Below are positions 50,272 through 59,547 of a stretch of 64,000 nucleotides of DNA, one piece after another. Origin of the DNA: RUG12461 sp045657665 (lineage in GTDB: Bacteria > Bacillota > Clostridia > Lachnospirales > Lachnospiraceae); the NCBI GenBank assembly GCA_045657665.1, contig JAZOTN010000020.1, positions 62,001 to 126,000 of the forward strand. The letters are read 5' to 3'. The notes under the pieces were generated by a model. That model did not search any database and was not told the origin of the DNA. It saw only the letters and a program-made list of their open reading frames with translations. Position 1 is the first letter of the stretch. The number at the start of each line of letters is the position of its first letter. The position numbers were made by a program, and so were the translations under genes.

Positions 50272-51414
50272 TTATGCCTTGCTCGCTTCAAGCATCTTTG
50301 TCTTCAGCTGGTTCTCGATGTCAACAAGTTCCTTCTCGGCCTCGGCACGTTTTATCTTACCTTCTGCCTGAATACGCACAACCTCGTCCAGTGTATTGAT
50401 CAAGGTCTCGTTTGTATGGCGGAGCGTTTCGATCTCCACAATGCCGCGTTCGGATTCTTTGGCTGCCTCGATGGTTGCAGTGCTGAGTGCATCGGCATTT
50501 TTCTGAAGAAGCTTATTCGTGGTCTCCGTAACCGCCCTCTGCGCATCCGCCGCCTGCGACGCATGCTGAATACCGAGTGCGATTACCATCTGGTTCTTCC
50601 AGAGCGGGATCGTGTTTACGATCGTGGACTGGATCTTTTCCGCCATCATCGTATCCGAGCTCTGGATCATGCGGATCTGCGGCGCGGTCTGGAGTGAGAT
50701 TGTCCTCGTCAGCTCGAGATCATAGATCTTTTTCTCAAAACGGTCGCACTGCGCGGCAAGATCCTTTGCCGCCTGCGCATCCTCCTGAAGTCCGCTCATC
50801 TCCGCCTTCTTCTGAAGCTCAACCAGTTTTCCTTCTCTGGTCTCTGCAAGCTTTTTCTTGCCGGCCTCGATGTACATCGACAGCTCTTTGAAATACGCCA
50901 GATTCGCATCGTACATCCGGTCGAGCACCTCAATATCCTTCATGAGGGTCACCTGATGCTTTTCCAGCTCGTTGCTGATGGTCTCGACATTCGTCTCCAC
51001 CTTGCTGTATTTCGCCTTCAGCGTCATTGCCTTATTGGCGCCTTTTTTGAAAAGAGCCTTCAGTCCCTTTTCATCCTCATCGATATCAAAATTGCGAAGC
51101 TCCCCGATGAGATTGGTCAGCATCTCTCCGGTCTCCCCCATATCCTTCGCCCGAACGGACGAAAGAGCTTTTTCGGAAAACTCAGAAAGCTTTTTCTGTG
51201 TACCGGCGCCGTAGCTTAAGATCGCATTGCTGTCCTCAAGATCGATCTGCTCCACAAACGCGTCTACCTGCGCCTGCTCTTCGGGTGTAAGACGCGTCTC
51301 TTCGATAGGCTTTGCCTGCTCGACCGTCGTAACCTCATTTTTCGGTTCCGCTACCGGACTGCCAAAGGTCAGTGTCGGCGCAACCACTTCAAAATCTTTG
51401 ATTTCTCCGTCCAT
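50272..51414 (-). CDS. TelA family toxic-anion-resistance protein
   Basis: A 380-residue soluble, coiled-coil-rich TelA-family protein: AILSYGAGTQKKLSEFSEKAL, a middle VTLMKDIEVLDRMYDANLAYFKELS and the C-terminal TIVNTIPLWKNQMVIALGIQH with KLLQKNAD. TelA proteins are linked to tellurite and antimicrobial stress resistance; their mechanism is unclear. The ATG after AAGGAGAG is used; a GTG two codons earlier is possible. It follows the XpaC gene by 21 bases, the usual pairing. Confidence 0.92.
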   Translation of the reverse strand: MDGEIKDFEVVAPTLTFGSPVAEPKNEVTTVEQAKPIEETRLTPEEQAQVDAFVEQIDLEDSNAILSYGAGTQKKLSEFSEKALSSVRAKDMGETGEMLTNLIGELRNFDIDEDEKGLKALFKKGANKAMTLKAKYSKVETNVETISNELEKHQVTLMKDIEVLDRMYDANLAYFKELSMYIEAGKKKLAETREGKLVELQKKAEMSGLQEDAQAAKDLAAQCDRFEKKIYDLELTRTISLQTAPQIRMIQSSDTMMAEKIQSTIVNTIPLWKNQMVIALGIQHASQAADAQRAVTETTNKLLQKNADALSTATIEAAKESERGIVEIETLRHTNETLINTLDEVVRIQAEGKIKRAEAEKELVDIENQLKTKMLEASKA

Positions 51415-51435
51415 ATCCACTCTCCTTTTTCTTTA

Positions 51436-52671
51436 TTATACGAGTACTTTTTCTTTCTCTTTTTCCGGCTCTGCTTCCATGAGCCCGTCCTGTGCCATCA
51501 TGGTCTTCATCACGGAAATATCCGAAGACACATCCCATGCCGTCGTTTCAAAAAGCTTGTCCAGAAGACGTTCAAAAGCGTCATTGATCGTATCCATCGC
51601 TGATTCGATCTCACGCCTTGTGGATGCAAGGTTCTCCCCGCTCACTCCCTGTTTGGAAAGCTCCACATAGGAAGCAAGAAGTTTGTCCGTCGTAGGCAGA
51701 TAATAGTTCATGAATTTACGAAGTTCCTTCGCACTGGAAGGATCCTTGCGCACCTGATCAAAGATCCGTTTGCAGATATTCTCCAGTTCGTAAAGCTTTC
51801 CGGACATCGGTTCGGTATCCGGAATCTCATCGTTATAATTCCGAACCTTAAGAAGATATGCCTGTCCTTCCGCCAGAATGTCCTTGACATCCTCCGGCAG
51901 GTCGGAATTCTCGAGCTCAATCTTCTCCCGTTCTTTCTCTGCAAGCTCCCGCTCCGCCGCTGTCCGCTGGTCATCCAGTGCACGGTAATCGCGGTATGCC
52001 TTTTCCGTCAGCATAACGGTGGTTTCATCCCGGTCGAGAGCCGCCATCGGAAGCATTTCTTTCTGACGGAACTGTCGAATGTCGGAGAGAACCTTAAGCC
52101 GGCTCCGTCCCGACTGTTTGGAAAGTTCATCGATCGTCACGAATTCACGATCCCCCGCAATGCCGCCGTAGGTATAAAAACGGCTGACAAGCTTCTGAAG
52201 TTTGACGCCCCTTGAAGTAAGCCAGATAAACAGCGCGGTAAGTCCGCCGAAGATCACCGCTCCCGGGAAAAATGCAGAAGACACCACAAGTCCGAGGATC
52301 AGGGAAACCACCGCCGGAATGGCTGTGAACAGGAGACCGGCACCTCCTCCGATCAGGGAACCCAGTCCCATGTTTTTACTGACCCGCTTTTGAAACCAGG
52401 GTGTAGCCGGCACCAGTTCATCCATATAAGAGCGTACCCCTTGCGCCTGCATGGTACGGTTGATCCCGGAGCCATGACCGTAACCGGCCGCATTGCCCCC
52501 GGATCCCGGATATCCGTTTTTTTCCGGATCGATTCCGCTTTTTTTCATTGCCTCCGTCACGGAGTTTTTGATCTGATTTCCCAGATTCGCAAACTCCTTG
52601 GATTTAACGGCACGTTCGACGGAACCCACTATCTCTTTTGCTGTTTCAGCCCAGAAATCCGATTGACTCAT
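51436..52671 (-). CDS. XpaC-like membrane protein
   Basis: A 411-residue protein of the XpaC (5-bromo-4-chloroindolyl phosphate hydrolysis) family. It has an N-terminal helical region (KEFANLGNQIKNSVTEAM), a Gly-rich linker, two adjacent transmembrane helices near residues 95-150 and a long cytoplasmic coiled-coil region with a winged-helix-like FVTIDELSKQSGRSRLKVLSDI. XpaC and TelA are commonly encoded together. It heads the operon and has a candidate promoter just upstream. Confidence 0.88.
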   Translation of the reverse strand: MSQSDFWAETAKEIVGSVERAVKSKEFANLGNQIKNSVTEAMKKSGIDPEKNGYPGSGGNAAGYGHGSGINRTMQAQGVRSYMDELVPATPWFQKRVSKNMGLGSLIGGGAGLLFTAIPAVVSLILGLVVSSAFFPGAVIFGGLTALFIWLTSRGVKLQKLVSRFYTYGGIAGDREFVTIDELSKQSGRSRLKVLSDIRQFRQKEMLPMAALDRDETTVMLTEKAYRDYRALDDQRTAAERELAEKEREKIELENSDLPEDVKDILAEGQAYLLKVRNYNDEIPDTEPMSGKLYELENICKRIFDQVRKDPSSAKELRKFMNYYLPTTDKLLASYVELSKQGVSGENLASTRREIESAMDTINDAFERLLDKLFETTAWDVSSDISVMKTMMAQDGLMEAEPEKEKEKVLV

Positions 52672-52694
52672 GTGGTTCTTCCTTTCGAATATAT

Positions 52695-52723
52695 ACTATA
52701 TCCTATTTGCCCGAAAATGAAAA
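52695..52723 (-). promoter_or_regulatory. Candidate promoter of the XpaC/TelA/DUF1002 run
   Basis: Minus-strand TTTTCA, 17 bases, TATAGT. The -35 box is weak but the spacing is ideal and the position fits the ATG at 52671. Confidence 0.45.
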
Positions 52724-52747
52724 GTCATCCGGAAAATCCGCTTTTCC

Positions 52748-53863
52748 CTATCCTTTCCCGAGAACCACCTTAAGCGGGGTCTTTCGGATGATGAAATTTA
52801 CCAGCGTCAGTTCGGCAGCGGACATCGCAACAACCAGCAGCACATTCAGCCAGAAAACGATCCCCTCATTCCCCTGCAGGATGTGAAGCCGCATCAGGAT
52901 CCACTGGTTCAGCGGAAGAAAGATCCCCTGATGGAGAAGGAAATAGACAAGGGAATGTTCACCGATGTACTTGACCGGGGGAATGGTATAGATCCCGCCG
53001 AGCACGATCGTGGCAACGATCCCCGCAAATGCCGCTATGAACATGACCGGCAGAAATCCATACTGGCTGTAGTAAAGCTCCAGCCCTTCGCCGGCAATGA
53101 TCCAGTTCAGAAAACAGAATATCACATTGATGATAAAAGACACTGTAAAGATCAGCGCTCCCCATTTCCGCACACGGTAGCTGTTATCCTTAAACAGCCA
53201 TTTCTCCAAGAGATCGTGTTTTTTCAGAAGCCATCCGACATAGAAAAACGGAAGCGTGGTAAGCACAAGATCCACGTTCCAGGGAAGTGCCTTTCCACCC
53301 AGAAGATCATAGAGAAAGCCGGCTGCCGTAATGGCGGCAACTATAATCATGCGCTGCCATTCTCTCTTGATGAACCGCACAAGCACATAAAAAAGCAGGC
53401 TCAGTACAAACAGGCACGAAAGGAACCAGAATGTCCACATGCGCTTTTGAATCAAGAGCCCGAGCACATCGCGTTCCAGCACATCCAGCGGCTTTTGTGC
53501 CCTGATCGAGTCCCAGTTGAAGGTTCCGCCGTAGCCATCGAGACTCATGATCTTTCCGTTTGCGATCATCGGCGCATACGGCCAGTGAAGTCCTCCCTTT
53601 TCCACAAACATATCCCAGAGGATCATCGGCAAAGAAAGAGCGAAATAAGGAATGAGCATCCCCTGTGCTTTCCTTTTCAAAAACTCGGAGAAGGATCTCC
53701 GGGTGGAAAAAAGATAGCCGGAGAGCAAAAAGAACAACGGAATATGAAAAGAATAGATCACCCTCCCGACAGGCGTCCACTCACAAAGATGCGCGATCAT
53801 CACAAGGAGGATCCCGTATCCCTTCGCCATGTCGAGCCAGTCCATTCGTTTTACGATCTGCAT
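52748..53863 (-). CDS. Acyltransferase family 3 membrane protein
   Basis: A 371-residue integral membrane O-acyltransferase (family 3) with about ten helices. The N-terminal block RMDWLDMAKGYGILLVMIAHL and the catalytic-His block VIYSFHIPLFFLLSGYLFS are typical. It probably acetylates a cell-surface or wall polysaccharide; the target is unknown. It lies five bases after the lipase-like gene. Confidence 0.92.
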   Translation of the reverse strand: MQIVKRMDWLDMAKGYGILLVMIAHLCEWTPVGRVIYSFHIPLFFLLSGYLFSTRRSFSEFLKRKAQGMLIPYFALSLPMILWDMFVEKGGLHWPYAPMIANGKIMSLDGYGGTFNWDSIRAQKPLDVLERDVLGLLIQKRMWTFWFLSCLFVLSLLFYVLVRFIKREWQRMIIVAAITAAGFLYDLLGGKALPWNVDLVLTTLPFFYVGWLLKKHDLLEKWLFKDNSYRVRKWGALIFTVSFIINVIFCFLNWIIAGEGLELYYSQYGFLPVMFIAAFAGIVATIVLGGIYTIPPVKYIGEHSLVYFLLHQGIFLPLNQWILMRLHILQGNEGIVFWLNVLLVVAMSAAELTLVNFIIRKTPLKVVLGKG

Positions 53864-53868
53864 AACGT

Positions 53869-54801
53869 TTACCTGATCCGGACGTTCATCCAGGAAAGGA
53901 TATCCTTATATACTTTTTCCCGATCTGTCTCATTGAGGATCTCATGACGATCGTTCTCGTAGAGCTGCCATGTTACGTCGGTAAGCCCCGCCTCCTGATA
54001 AAGATCGTACACCTTTTTTACTCCGACACCGAGATCCCCCACAGGATCATCCTGTCCGGAAACAAGAAAAACGGGTAGATCTTTCGGGAGACGCGAAATG
54101 GATTCCGCGCTGCAGGATCCGAGTACGGCTTCAAAGAGTCCCATGTATGCATTTACCGTAAAGATAAACGTGCACTTCGGGTCGTTATAATACTTCCGCG
54201 CGATCTCTTCATCCTTGGTGAGCCAGGTGTTCGTAAGATCCGATCCGTCAAGCGAGTATCTCTTGTATGGTTTGCTGTAGGAAAGCTGCTGAAGAAGCTT
54301 GCTGCGGTGATGCCAGCCGAGGAACGTCGCCTGGAACTTCGCGACCTTCATCGCAAGCTTTACGGTTCCTTCCGGCATATAGCCGGTTCCCATGATAATG
54401 GCACCGGTCAGATTTTCTCCGCGACGGGAAAGATACTCCCGAAGCAGGTAGCTTCCCATGCTGTGTCCGAGCATGAAATACGGCTTTCCTTCTTCCTGGC
54501 ACATCGTGCGGAGCTTATGCATATCGCTGAGCCAGATCTTGCATGGCTTCTCTCCCACATAACCCCAGTCGTCCCTGCTTACAATGGAATCCCCGTGACC
54601 GACATGATCGTGTCCGACTACGCGGAACCCTTCTCCTGCAAGGTACTCTGCGAAAGCCTCATAGCGTCCGAAATACTCCACCATGCCGTGTGTGATCTGG
54701 AGCGTTGCGCGGTACTGACCGTTATCCGGATAATAAGCCGCCGCATGGATCTCTGTTCTTCCGTCTCTGGACGGAAAGGTAAACTCTTCTTTTCTTGCCA
54801 T
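53869..54801 (-). CDS. Alpha/beta hydrolase, monoacylglycerol-lipase-like
   Basis: A 310-residue soluble serine hydrolase. The nucleophile elbow is FMLGHSMGSYLLREYL, the acid Asp follows in VSGQDDPVGDLG and the His in YENDRHEILNE. The early VVGHDHVGHGDS segment gives the oxyanion region of the lysophospholipase/monoacylglycerol lipase family. No signal peptide. It is encoded just before the acyltransferase and after the chemoreceptor-like gene. Confidence 0.92.
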   Translation of the reverse strand: MARKEEFTFPSRDGRTEIHAAAYYPDNGQYRATLQITHGMVEYFGRYEAFAEYLAGEGFRVVGHDHVGHGDSIVSRDDWGYVGEKPCKIWLSDMHKLRTMCQEEGKPYFMLGHSMGSYLLREYLSRRGENLTGAIIMGTGYMPEGTVKLAMKVAKFQATFLGWHHRSKLLQQLSYSKPYKRYSLDGSDLTNTWLTKDEEIARKYYNDPKCTFIFTVNAYMGLFEAVLGSCSAESISRLPKDLPVFLVSGQDDPVGDLGVGVKKVYDLYQEAGLTDVTWQLYENDRHEILNETDREKVYKDILSWMNVRIR

Positions 54802-54871
54802 ATTTTATCTCCTCGTCACGTTCTTACATCTCTGAAACTGCTCTGGTTACTTTTCTGTTTCATGATACTCA

Positions 54872-55699
54872 TCATGTTCCCTGGATGGTCGGTTCTGCCC
54901 CATCAGCGTGAGTTTGACTACAGGCGGAAAAGGAGATCCTGCCGATGGATTCTCCGAATTTTTCTTCTGCCGTCTCAGAAGCATCCCTCTCTTCAATGAA
55001 GTTCTTTCCCAGGTTCTCCATTTCATCCAGGATGGAGTTTTGTTTTTTGAAAATCTCCGCCAGATCGTATTTCAGTGCCTCCATCTTTTCTTTCAGCACA
55101 TTGATCTTCTCTGCGTCAGGAAGACTGGCTTCCGAGAGCGCATCCACGCGGATGGAGAGCTCCCTCACCGCATCGGAAAGCGCTGTCATTCCATGCTCCC
55201 TTTTCTCGGATTCGATACGGATATCCTCCGCGATCTTCACAAACTTTGAAGCAGATTCTCCGAGCCTTCCCGCCTCGATCGCCGCTGTAAGACACGTCAC
55301 GCTGATGTTCCGGAAAAACTCTCCCATCCCGGACAGTTCTTCCGATGCGGCGGCAAGTTCCTCCCGGAGCCTCGGTACCTCGGAAAGCGGATCCCGGGTT
55401 TCCTTTACATCATCACTGAGCTTCTTTAACGCCTTCTCGATCTCATCCGCCGTGAGGTTCCCGGCGCTGGCCAGTTCCCCACCCTCGTGCACGTAATCCA
55501 CAACACCGGTAAGGCTTTGATCCATCGCCTTCCGGCTTTTCCTGAGTCCGTCGAAATAGTCCTGGCTCGATTCCTTCAGCCTGGCAAGATCGGCAAGGAG
55601 TTTCTCATACTCCTCGATCTTTTTATCCTTCTCCCGGAGTTCTTCCTCCATCTCCCGAAAGGAGCCGGACTTGAAGTCTCCTATACTGATCCCAAACAT
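54872..55699 (-). CDS. Soluble chemoreceptor-like (MCP signalling domain) protein
   Basis: A 275-residue cytosolic coiled-coil protein. The segment ISVTCLTAAIEAGRLGESASKFVKIAEDIR corresponds to the hairpin tip of methyl-accepting chemotaxis proteins (LNAAIEAARAGE pattern) but is degenerate. The N terminus is a long helix (EMEEELREKDKKIEEYEKLLADL). No membrane segment or ligand domain is visible and no che genes are near. It may sense something in the cytosol or act as a scaffold. It lies 16 bases before proC's stop codon end in the same run. Confidence 0.7.
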   Translation of the reverse strand: MFGISIGDFKSGSFREMEEELREKDKKIEEYEKLLADLARLKESSQDYFDGLRKSRKAMDQSLTGVVDYVHEGGELASAGNLTADEIEKALKKLSDDVKETRDPLSEVPRLREELAAASEELSGMGEFFRNISVTCLTAAIEAGRLGESASKFVKIAEDIRIESEKREHGMTALSDAVRELSIRVDALSEASLPDAEKINVLKEKMEALKYDLAEIFKKQNSILDEMENLGKNFIEERDASETAEEKFGESIGRISFSACSQTHADGAEPTIQGT

Positions 55700-55715
55700 G
55701 AGTTTCCGCCCCCTG

Positions 55716-56528
55716 TTATGCGTCTTTCCCTAACTGCAGCGACTTCTCGGTGCAAGCCCTCTGCGCCTTTATGACGGTTCCTCGGAAGCCGTCCGCTTCC
55801 AGGGACGCAACCGCTTCGATCGTAGTGCCGCCGGGCGAACAGACCATGTCTTTTAATTCTCCCGGATGCTTTCCGGTCTCAAGTACCATCTTCGCCGATC
55901 CATAGACTGCCTGTGCAGCAAACGTAAGCGCCAGATCCCTCGGCATACCGTCCGCAACAGCCGCATCCGCCATTGCCTCGATCAGCATATAAACATAAGC
56001 CGGCGAGGATCCGCTCACACCGGTCACGGCATCCATGAGGCGCTCCGGCACAACCGCACTTTTCCCGAAGCTGTCAAAGATCGCCGTTGCGGCTTCAAGA
56101 TCCTCCTTCAAAGCCTGGCCGTTCGGAGAAAGCGCTGACATGGCTTCCCCGACAAGTGCCGGAGTATTTGGCATCACACGGATGAGACGGATCGGTTTCC
56201 CGAACGCCTTTTCCAGAGACGCGATCTTCTGACCTGCGACGATGGAGATCACAAGCGTTTTCTCCGAAACACTCTCACGGATCTCCTTGATCACATCATA
56301 CACAAACTGCGGCTTGATCGAAAGAAACAGAATGTCTGCTTCCGCCGCTGCCTTCCTGTTATCATCCGTAACGCGGACACCGAACCGGTCCTTCGCCGCC
56401 TGTCTCGCCCGTTCTGATTGATCGGCGACAAGGATCTCTTCTTTGGAAGAAAGACCGGCGGAAATAATTCCGCCGATCATAGCACTTCCCATATTTCCGC
56501 CGCCGATAAAAGATATTACATTACCCAT
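55716..56528 (-). CDS. proC: Pyrroline-5-carboxylate reductase
   Basis: ProC reduces pyrroline-5-carboxylate to proline with NAD(P)H. The 270-residue protein has the N-terminal dinucleotide-binding ISFIGGGNMGSAMIGGII, the RVMPNTPALVGEAM segment and the C-terminal GVSGSSPAYVYMLIEAMADAAVADG active-site region with SPGGTTIEAV. It follows the crotonase gene by 15 bases. Confidence 0.96.
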   Translation of the reverse strand: MGNVISFIGGGNMGSAMIGGIISAGLSSKEEILVADQSERARQAAKDRFGVRVTDDNRKAAAEADILFLSIKPQFVYDVIKEIRESVSEKTLVISIVAGQKIASLEKAFGKPIRLIRVMPNTPALVGEAMSALSPNGQALKEDLEAATAIFDSFGKSAVVPERLMDAVTGVSGSSPAYVYMLIEAMADAAVADGMPRDLALTFAAQAVYGSAKMVLETGKHPGELKDMVCSPGGTTIEAVASLEADGFRGTVIKAQRACTEKSLQLGKDA

Positions 56529-56543
56529 TTTCGTTTTCCTTGA

Positions 56544-57341
56544 TCAAAAATCAGTAAAATTCTTTTCCTTTCTTCCTTCGATAAACGCGGTCATGCCCTC
56601 TGTTTTGTCATGCGTGGAGCAGGTAATACCAAAGAGGTTTGCTTCATACTCGACCGCATTCTTGATATCCATATCGTAGCCGTTGTTGATCGCCGCCTTT
56701 GCGATAGAAACCGCAAAGCTTGCATTGGACGCGATCTTCCCTGCCATCTTCTTCGCCGTATCCATGAGTTCTTCGTTCGGAACCACTTTGTTGACAAGAC
56801 CGATACGATATGCTTCCTGCGCATCGATATTGCTGCCGGTGAAGATCAGCTCCTTCGCGCGTCCCATACCGACAAGCCGTGCAAGACGCTGCGTGCCGCC
56901 AAATCCCGGGATGATCCCGAGGCCGACCTCCGGCTGACCGAAGAGAGCACTCTCGCTTGCGATGCGGATATCACATGCCATGGCGATCTCGCACCCGCCG
57001 CCAAGCGCAAAGCCGTTGACTGCAGCGATCGTCACCTGGCGCATGTTCATAAGCTTGAAGAAAGGTTCTGCCGCGCGCATTCCGAAAGCTCTGGCCTCTG
57101 CTGCGGTGAAATTGACCATTTCCTTAATGTCCGCACCTGCAACAAACGATTTATACGGATTGTCCTTCTTGTCGGGACCTCCGGTTAAAATAAGAACCTT
57201 TACATCATCCCTCGCCTCGATCTCTCCGAGTACCTGGTTCAGTTCATCCAGCGTTTCGCTGTTCAGCGCGTTGAGCGCTGCAGGACGCGCGATCTGAAGA
57301 ACGGCGATCTGACCCTCTACATCAAGCTTTAAGTTGTTCAT
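56544..57341 (-). CDS. Enoyl-CoA hydratase/crotonase
   Basis: A 265-residue crotonase, closest in style to clostridial Crt that dehydrates 3-hydroxybutyryl-CoA. The oxyanion-hole segments FVAGADIKEM and AVNGFALGGGCEIAMACD, and the catalytic Glu pair in GGGCEIA and FGQPEVGLGIIPGFGGTQRL, are present. The ATG after CAGGAGGGAG is used; nineteen more in-frame codons are spurious. It has its own promoter. The other butyrate-pathway genes (bcd, etfAB, hbd, thl) are not in the window. Confidence 0.93.
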   Translation of the reverse strand: MNNLKLDVEGQIAVLQIARPAALNALNSETLDELNQVLGEIEARDDVKVLILTGGPDKKDNPYKSFVAGADIKEMVNFTAAEARAFGMRAAEPFFKLMNMRQVTIAAVNGFALGGGCEIAMACDIRIASESALFGQPEVGLGIIPGFGGTQRLARLVGMGRAKELIFTGSNIDAQEAYRIGLVNKVVPNEELMDTAKKMAGKIASNASFAVSIAKAAINNGYDMDIKNAVEYEANLFGITCSTHDKTEGMTAFIEGRKEKNFTDF

Positions 57342-57388
57342 GTGACTCCCTCCTGATTCGAAAAAAATAAAAAACAAACATCGAAAAT

Positions 57389-57417
57389 ATTTTAACACCC
57401 CGGCGCTAAAATCACAA
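57389..57417 (-). promoter_or_regulatory. Promoter of the crotonase/proC run
   Basis: Minus-strand TTGTGA, 17 bases, TAAAAT, with a leader of about 45 bases to the ATG at 57341. Confidence 0.6.
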
Positions 57418-57435
57418 CCGAAAAACTCGTCCTTT

Positions 57436-59373
57436 TTATGCTGCGGACGGAAGCTTTAACACCTGATCAATGTCAATCCTGTCCGGATCCGAAAGGATGT
57501 CTTTGTTCAGTTCATAGATCTCTTCCCACCTGGTGCCGGTTCCGTAAAGCTTCTTTGAGATCTTCCAGAGGGAATCGCCTTTCGTCACCGTGTATGTATC
57601 TCCGGAAGCCTCCGGAGCATTCTCCATAACTTCCTTTGAAGTTTCTTCCTTGGTCTCCTCAGAAGGTTCTTCTTTGGTTTCTTCAGAAGCTTCCTCTGTC
57701 TTTTCCCCGGATGTTTCCGCGCTGTCCGCTGTCAGGATCGTAAGGTTCCCTCTGACCTTTCCGTATTTCTCTTCGGTCAGAACGCCGCCAAGCTCTTTCT
57801 CAATATAGTCCATCAGGTTGAGCTCAAAGGATTGTCCCGTTTCGAGCGAATCCAATGTCGCCAGGATGCATGCCGTATCCCCGCCCGCTGCCGTAAAATC
57901 GTTTGTGATCAGAGTGTACTCTCCGTTTTCATCAAACGGCTTCTCTCCTATGCTCTGGATGGATACCCGTTGAATGGATGCCGGCTTATAATAGGTGGAA
58001 TTCGGATAAAGCTCGCCCTGGTCAAATTCCTTTGTGGTGTCGATCGTAAACTCGATCCCTGCCGTCTGGGGAAAGCCGCCGATGGAATCCGGTGTGCAGA
58101 AAGTCGACGCTTCAAGGAGCTCCAGAAGATCCTTTCCTGAAATCTGCGTCAAGTTGATCGTATTCCCAAATGGAAAGATCGTGTAAATGTCGAGTTCCGT
58201 CACATCTCCGACGGATATCCCTGCCCGGATCGCGCCTCCGTTGATAAGCGCAACGCACTTCTCCGGATCCGCGCTGAGCTCATCCTTATGATTTTCGACA
58301 TACCACATCACCGCATCCGTAGAAAGATCTCCGGTATTGGTTTCCACCTGACGGTTGATCTCCTTGTCTGCCTCAAATTCCACTTCACTTTTAGCGATCA
58401 CCTGTCCGTATTTCTCATCCACCTGTTTTTTAACCTCATCCGTTTTTTCCTGCACCGCATCATCCTGCGGGAGGTCAGTAGTATCGATCAGATAATGATC
58501 CTCGATCGTTCCGTCTTCATCCACGACAACGACACTGATGTATGCAAATTTGGTACCGGTGGACTGGATCGGCTCGCCGTTCTCCCCCTCGGTCATGACC
58601 GTATGACTATGTCCGTCCAGAAGGAAATCCACACCTTCCACCGCTGCATAAAGATCCTCGGAACGATTCCTGTCGGCTGCGGCCTCCTCGGCAACGCCAA
58701 GGTGTGTGATGCCGAAGATGATATCCGCTCCGTCATCCCTCAGACTGTCAACCTGTTCCTGAGCACACTTTGCCATATCCTCTCCGGCCAGAAAGGTAAG
58801 TCCCTGCGTAAGCTTCGGATTCGTCTTGGTCTGGGTCTCGGGTGTATCGAGCGCAAAAAAGCCGACCTTAAGTCCGTTTTCCGCCTCATACATCATGCTC
58901 GGATCAAATAGCGGCTTATCGCCTTCCAGGATATTTGCGCAGATCACCTTAAATTCCGCAGGCTTAAGATTCTTCTCCATCTGCTCCCAGCCGTAATCCA
59001 GATCATGATTGCCCACCGTTGAAATGTCGTATCCGGCGGCATTCATCAGCGTGACTGCCTCCGCGCCTTTTGAGTCGTTTACATCGGGATCGCCCTGACT
59101 GAAATCGCCGGAATCGACCAGAATGACCTCCGCTCCCATATCCTTATAGGTTTCTTTAAGCTTTGCAATCTTGGAATACCCGTCTACAGCTCCGTGAACA
59201 TCGTTACTCTGGATGATCACAAGCTTGTTCTTGTAGTCCCCTTCCACGGGCTCCGTGACGATCTTCGCATCCGGCTCCTCATCGGCCATCAGCCGGAGTG
59301 GATTCCCGAGAAAAACCGACAGTGCAAATACCGCAGACATTCCCAGTGCGATTGGTTTTTTTAGCTTTGACAT
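57436..59373 (-). CDS. Secreted 5'-nucleotidase/UDP-sugar hydrolase with C-terminal LysM
   Basis: A 645-residue exported enzyme: signal peptide (ALGMSAVFALSVFLGNPLRLMA), calcineurin-like metallophosphatase domain (IIQSNDVHGAVDGYSKI, ILVDSGDFSQGDP, TVGNHDLDYGW, DFLLDGHSHT), 5'-nucleotidase C-terminal substrate domain (CVALINGGAIRAGIS) and a Glu/Thr/Ser-rich linker leading to a LysM domain (YTVTKGDSLWKISKKLYG). It removes phosphate from nucleotides outside the cell and is held on peptidoglycan by LysM. The ATG after AAAGGACG is used; 51 upstream in-frame codons are noise. It could feed nucleoside salvage. Confidence 0.94.
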   Translation of the reverse strand: MSKLKKPIALGMSAVFALSVFLGNPLRLMADEEPDAKIVTEPVEGDYKNKLVIIQSNDVHGAVDGYSKIAKLKETYKDMGAEVILVDSGDFSQGDPDVNDSKGAEAVTLMNAAGYDISTVGNHDLDYGWEQMEKNLKPAEFKVICANILEGDKPLFDPSMMYEAENGLKVGFFALDTPETQTKTNPKLTQGLTFLAGEDMAKCAQEQVDSLRDDGADIIFGITHLGVAEEAAADRNRSEDLYAAVEGVDFLLDGHSHTVMTEGENGEPIQSTGTKFAYISVVVVDEDGTIEDHYLIDTTDLPQDDAVQEKTDEVKKQVDEKYGQVIAKSEVEFEADKEINRQVETNTGDLSTDAVMWYVENHKDELSADPEKCVALINGGAIRAGISVGDVTELDIYTIFPFGNTINLTQISGKDLLELLEASTFCTPDSIGGFPQTAGIEFTIDTTKEFDQGELYPNSTYYKPASIQRVSIQSIGEKPFDENGEYTLITNDFTAAGGDTACILATLDSLETGQSFELNLMDYIEKELGGVLTEEKYGKVRGNLTILTADSAETSGEKTEEASEETKEEPSEETKEETSKEVMENAPEASGDTYTVTKGDSLWKISKKLYGTGTRWEEIYELNKDILSDPDRIDIDQVLKLPSAA

Positions 59374-59410
59374 TACAACACGTCCTTTCTGTTTCCTGTA
59401 CTGATTGTTT

Positions 59411-59439
59411 ATCATATCACCCGAAAGATGATTCTTCAA
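59411..59439 (-). promoter_or_regulatory. Promoter of the 5'-nucleotidase gene
   Basis: Minus-strand TTGAAG, 17 bases, TATGAT, with a leader of about 30 bases. Confidence 0.6.
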
Positions 59440-59457
59440 TCTTTTCAAAAATCCCCC

Positions 59458-59486
59458 TTGACATCGACGGAAATTTTTAGTAGATT
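59458..59486 (+). promoter_or_regulatory. Promoter of the LytTR regulator gene
   Basis: Plus-strand TTGACA, 17 bases, TAGATT, with a leader of about 55 bases to the ATG at 59548. Confidence 0.6.
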
Positions 59487-59547
59487 GGTGCTTGCATTTT
59501 TGCATTTGGGGTATAAAAACAAACATTTACAAGGAGGGGGTTATCAC

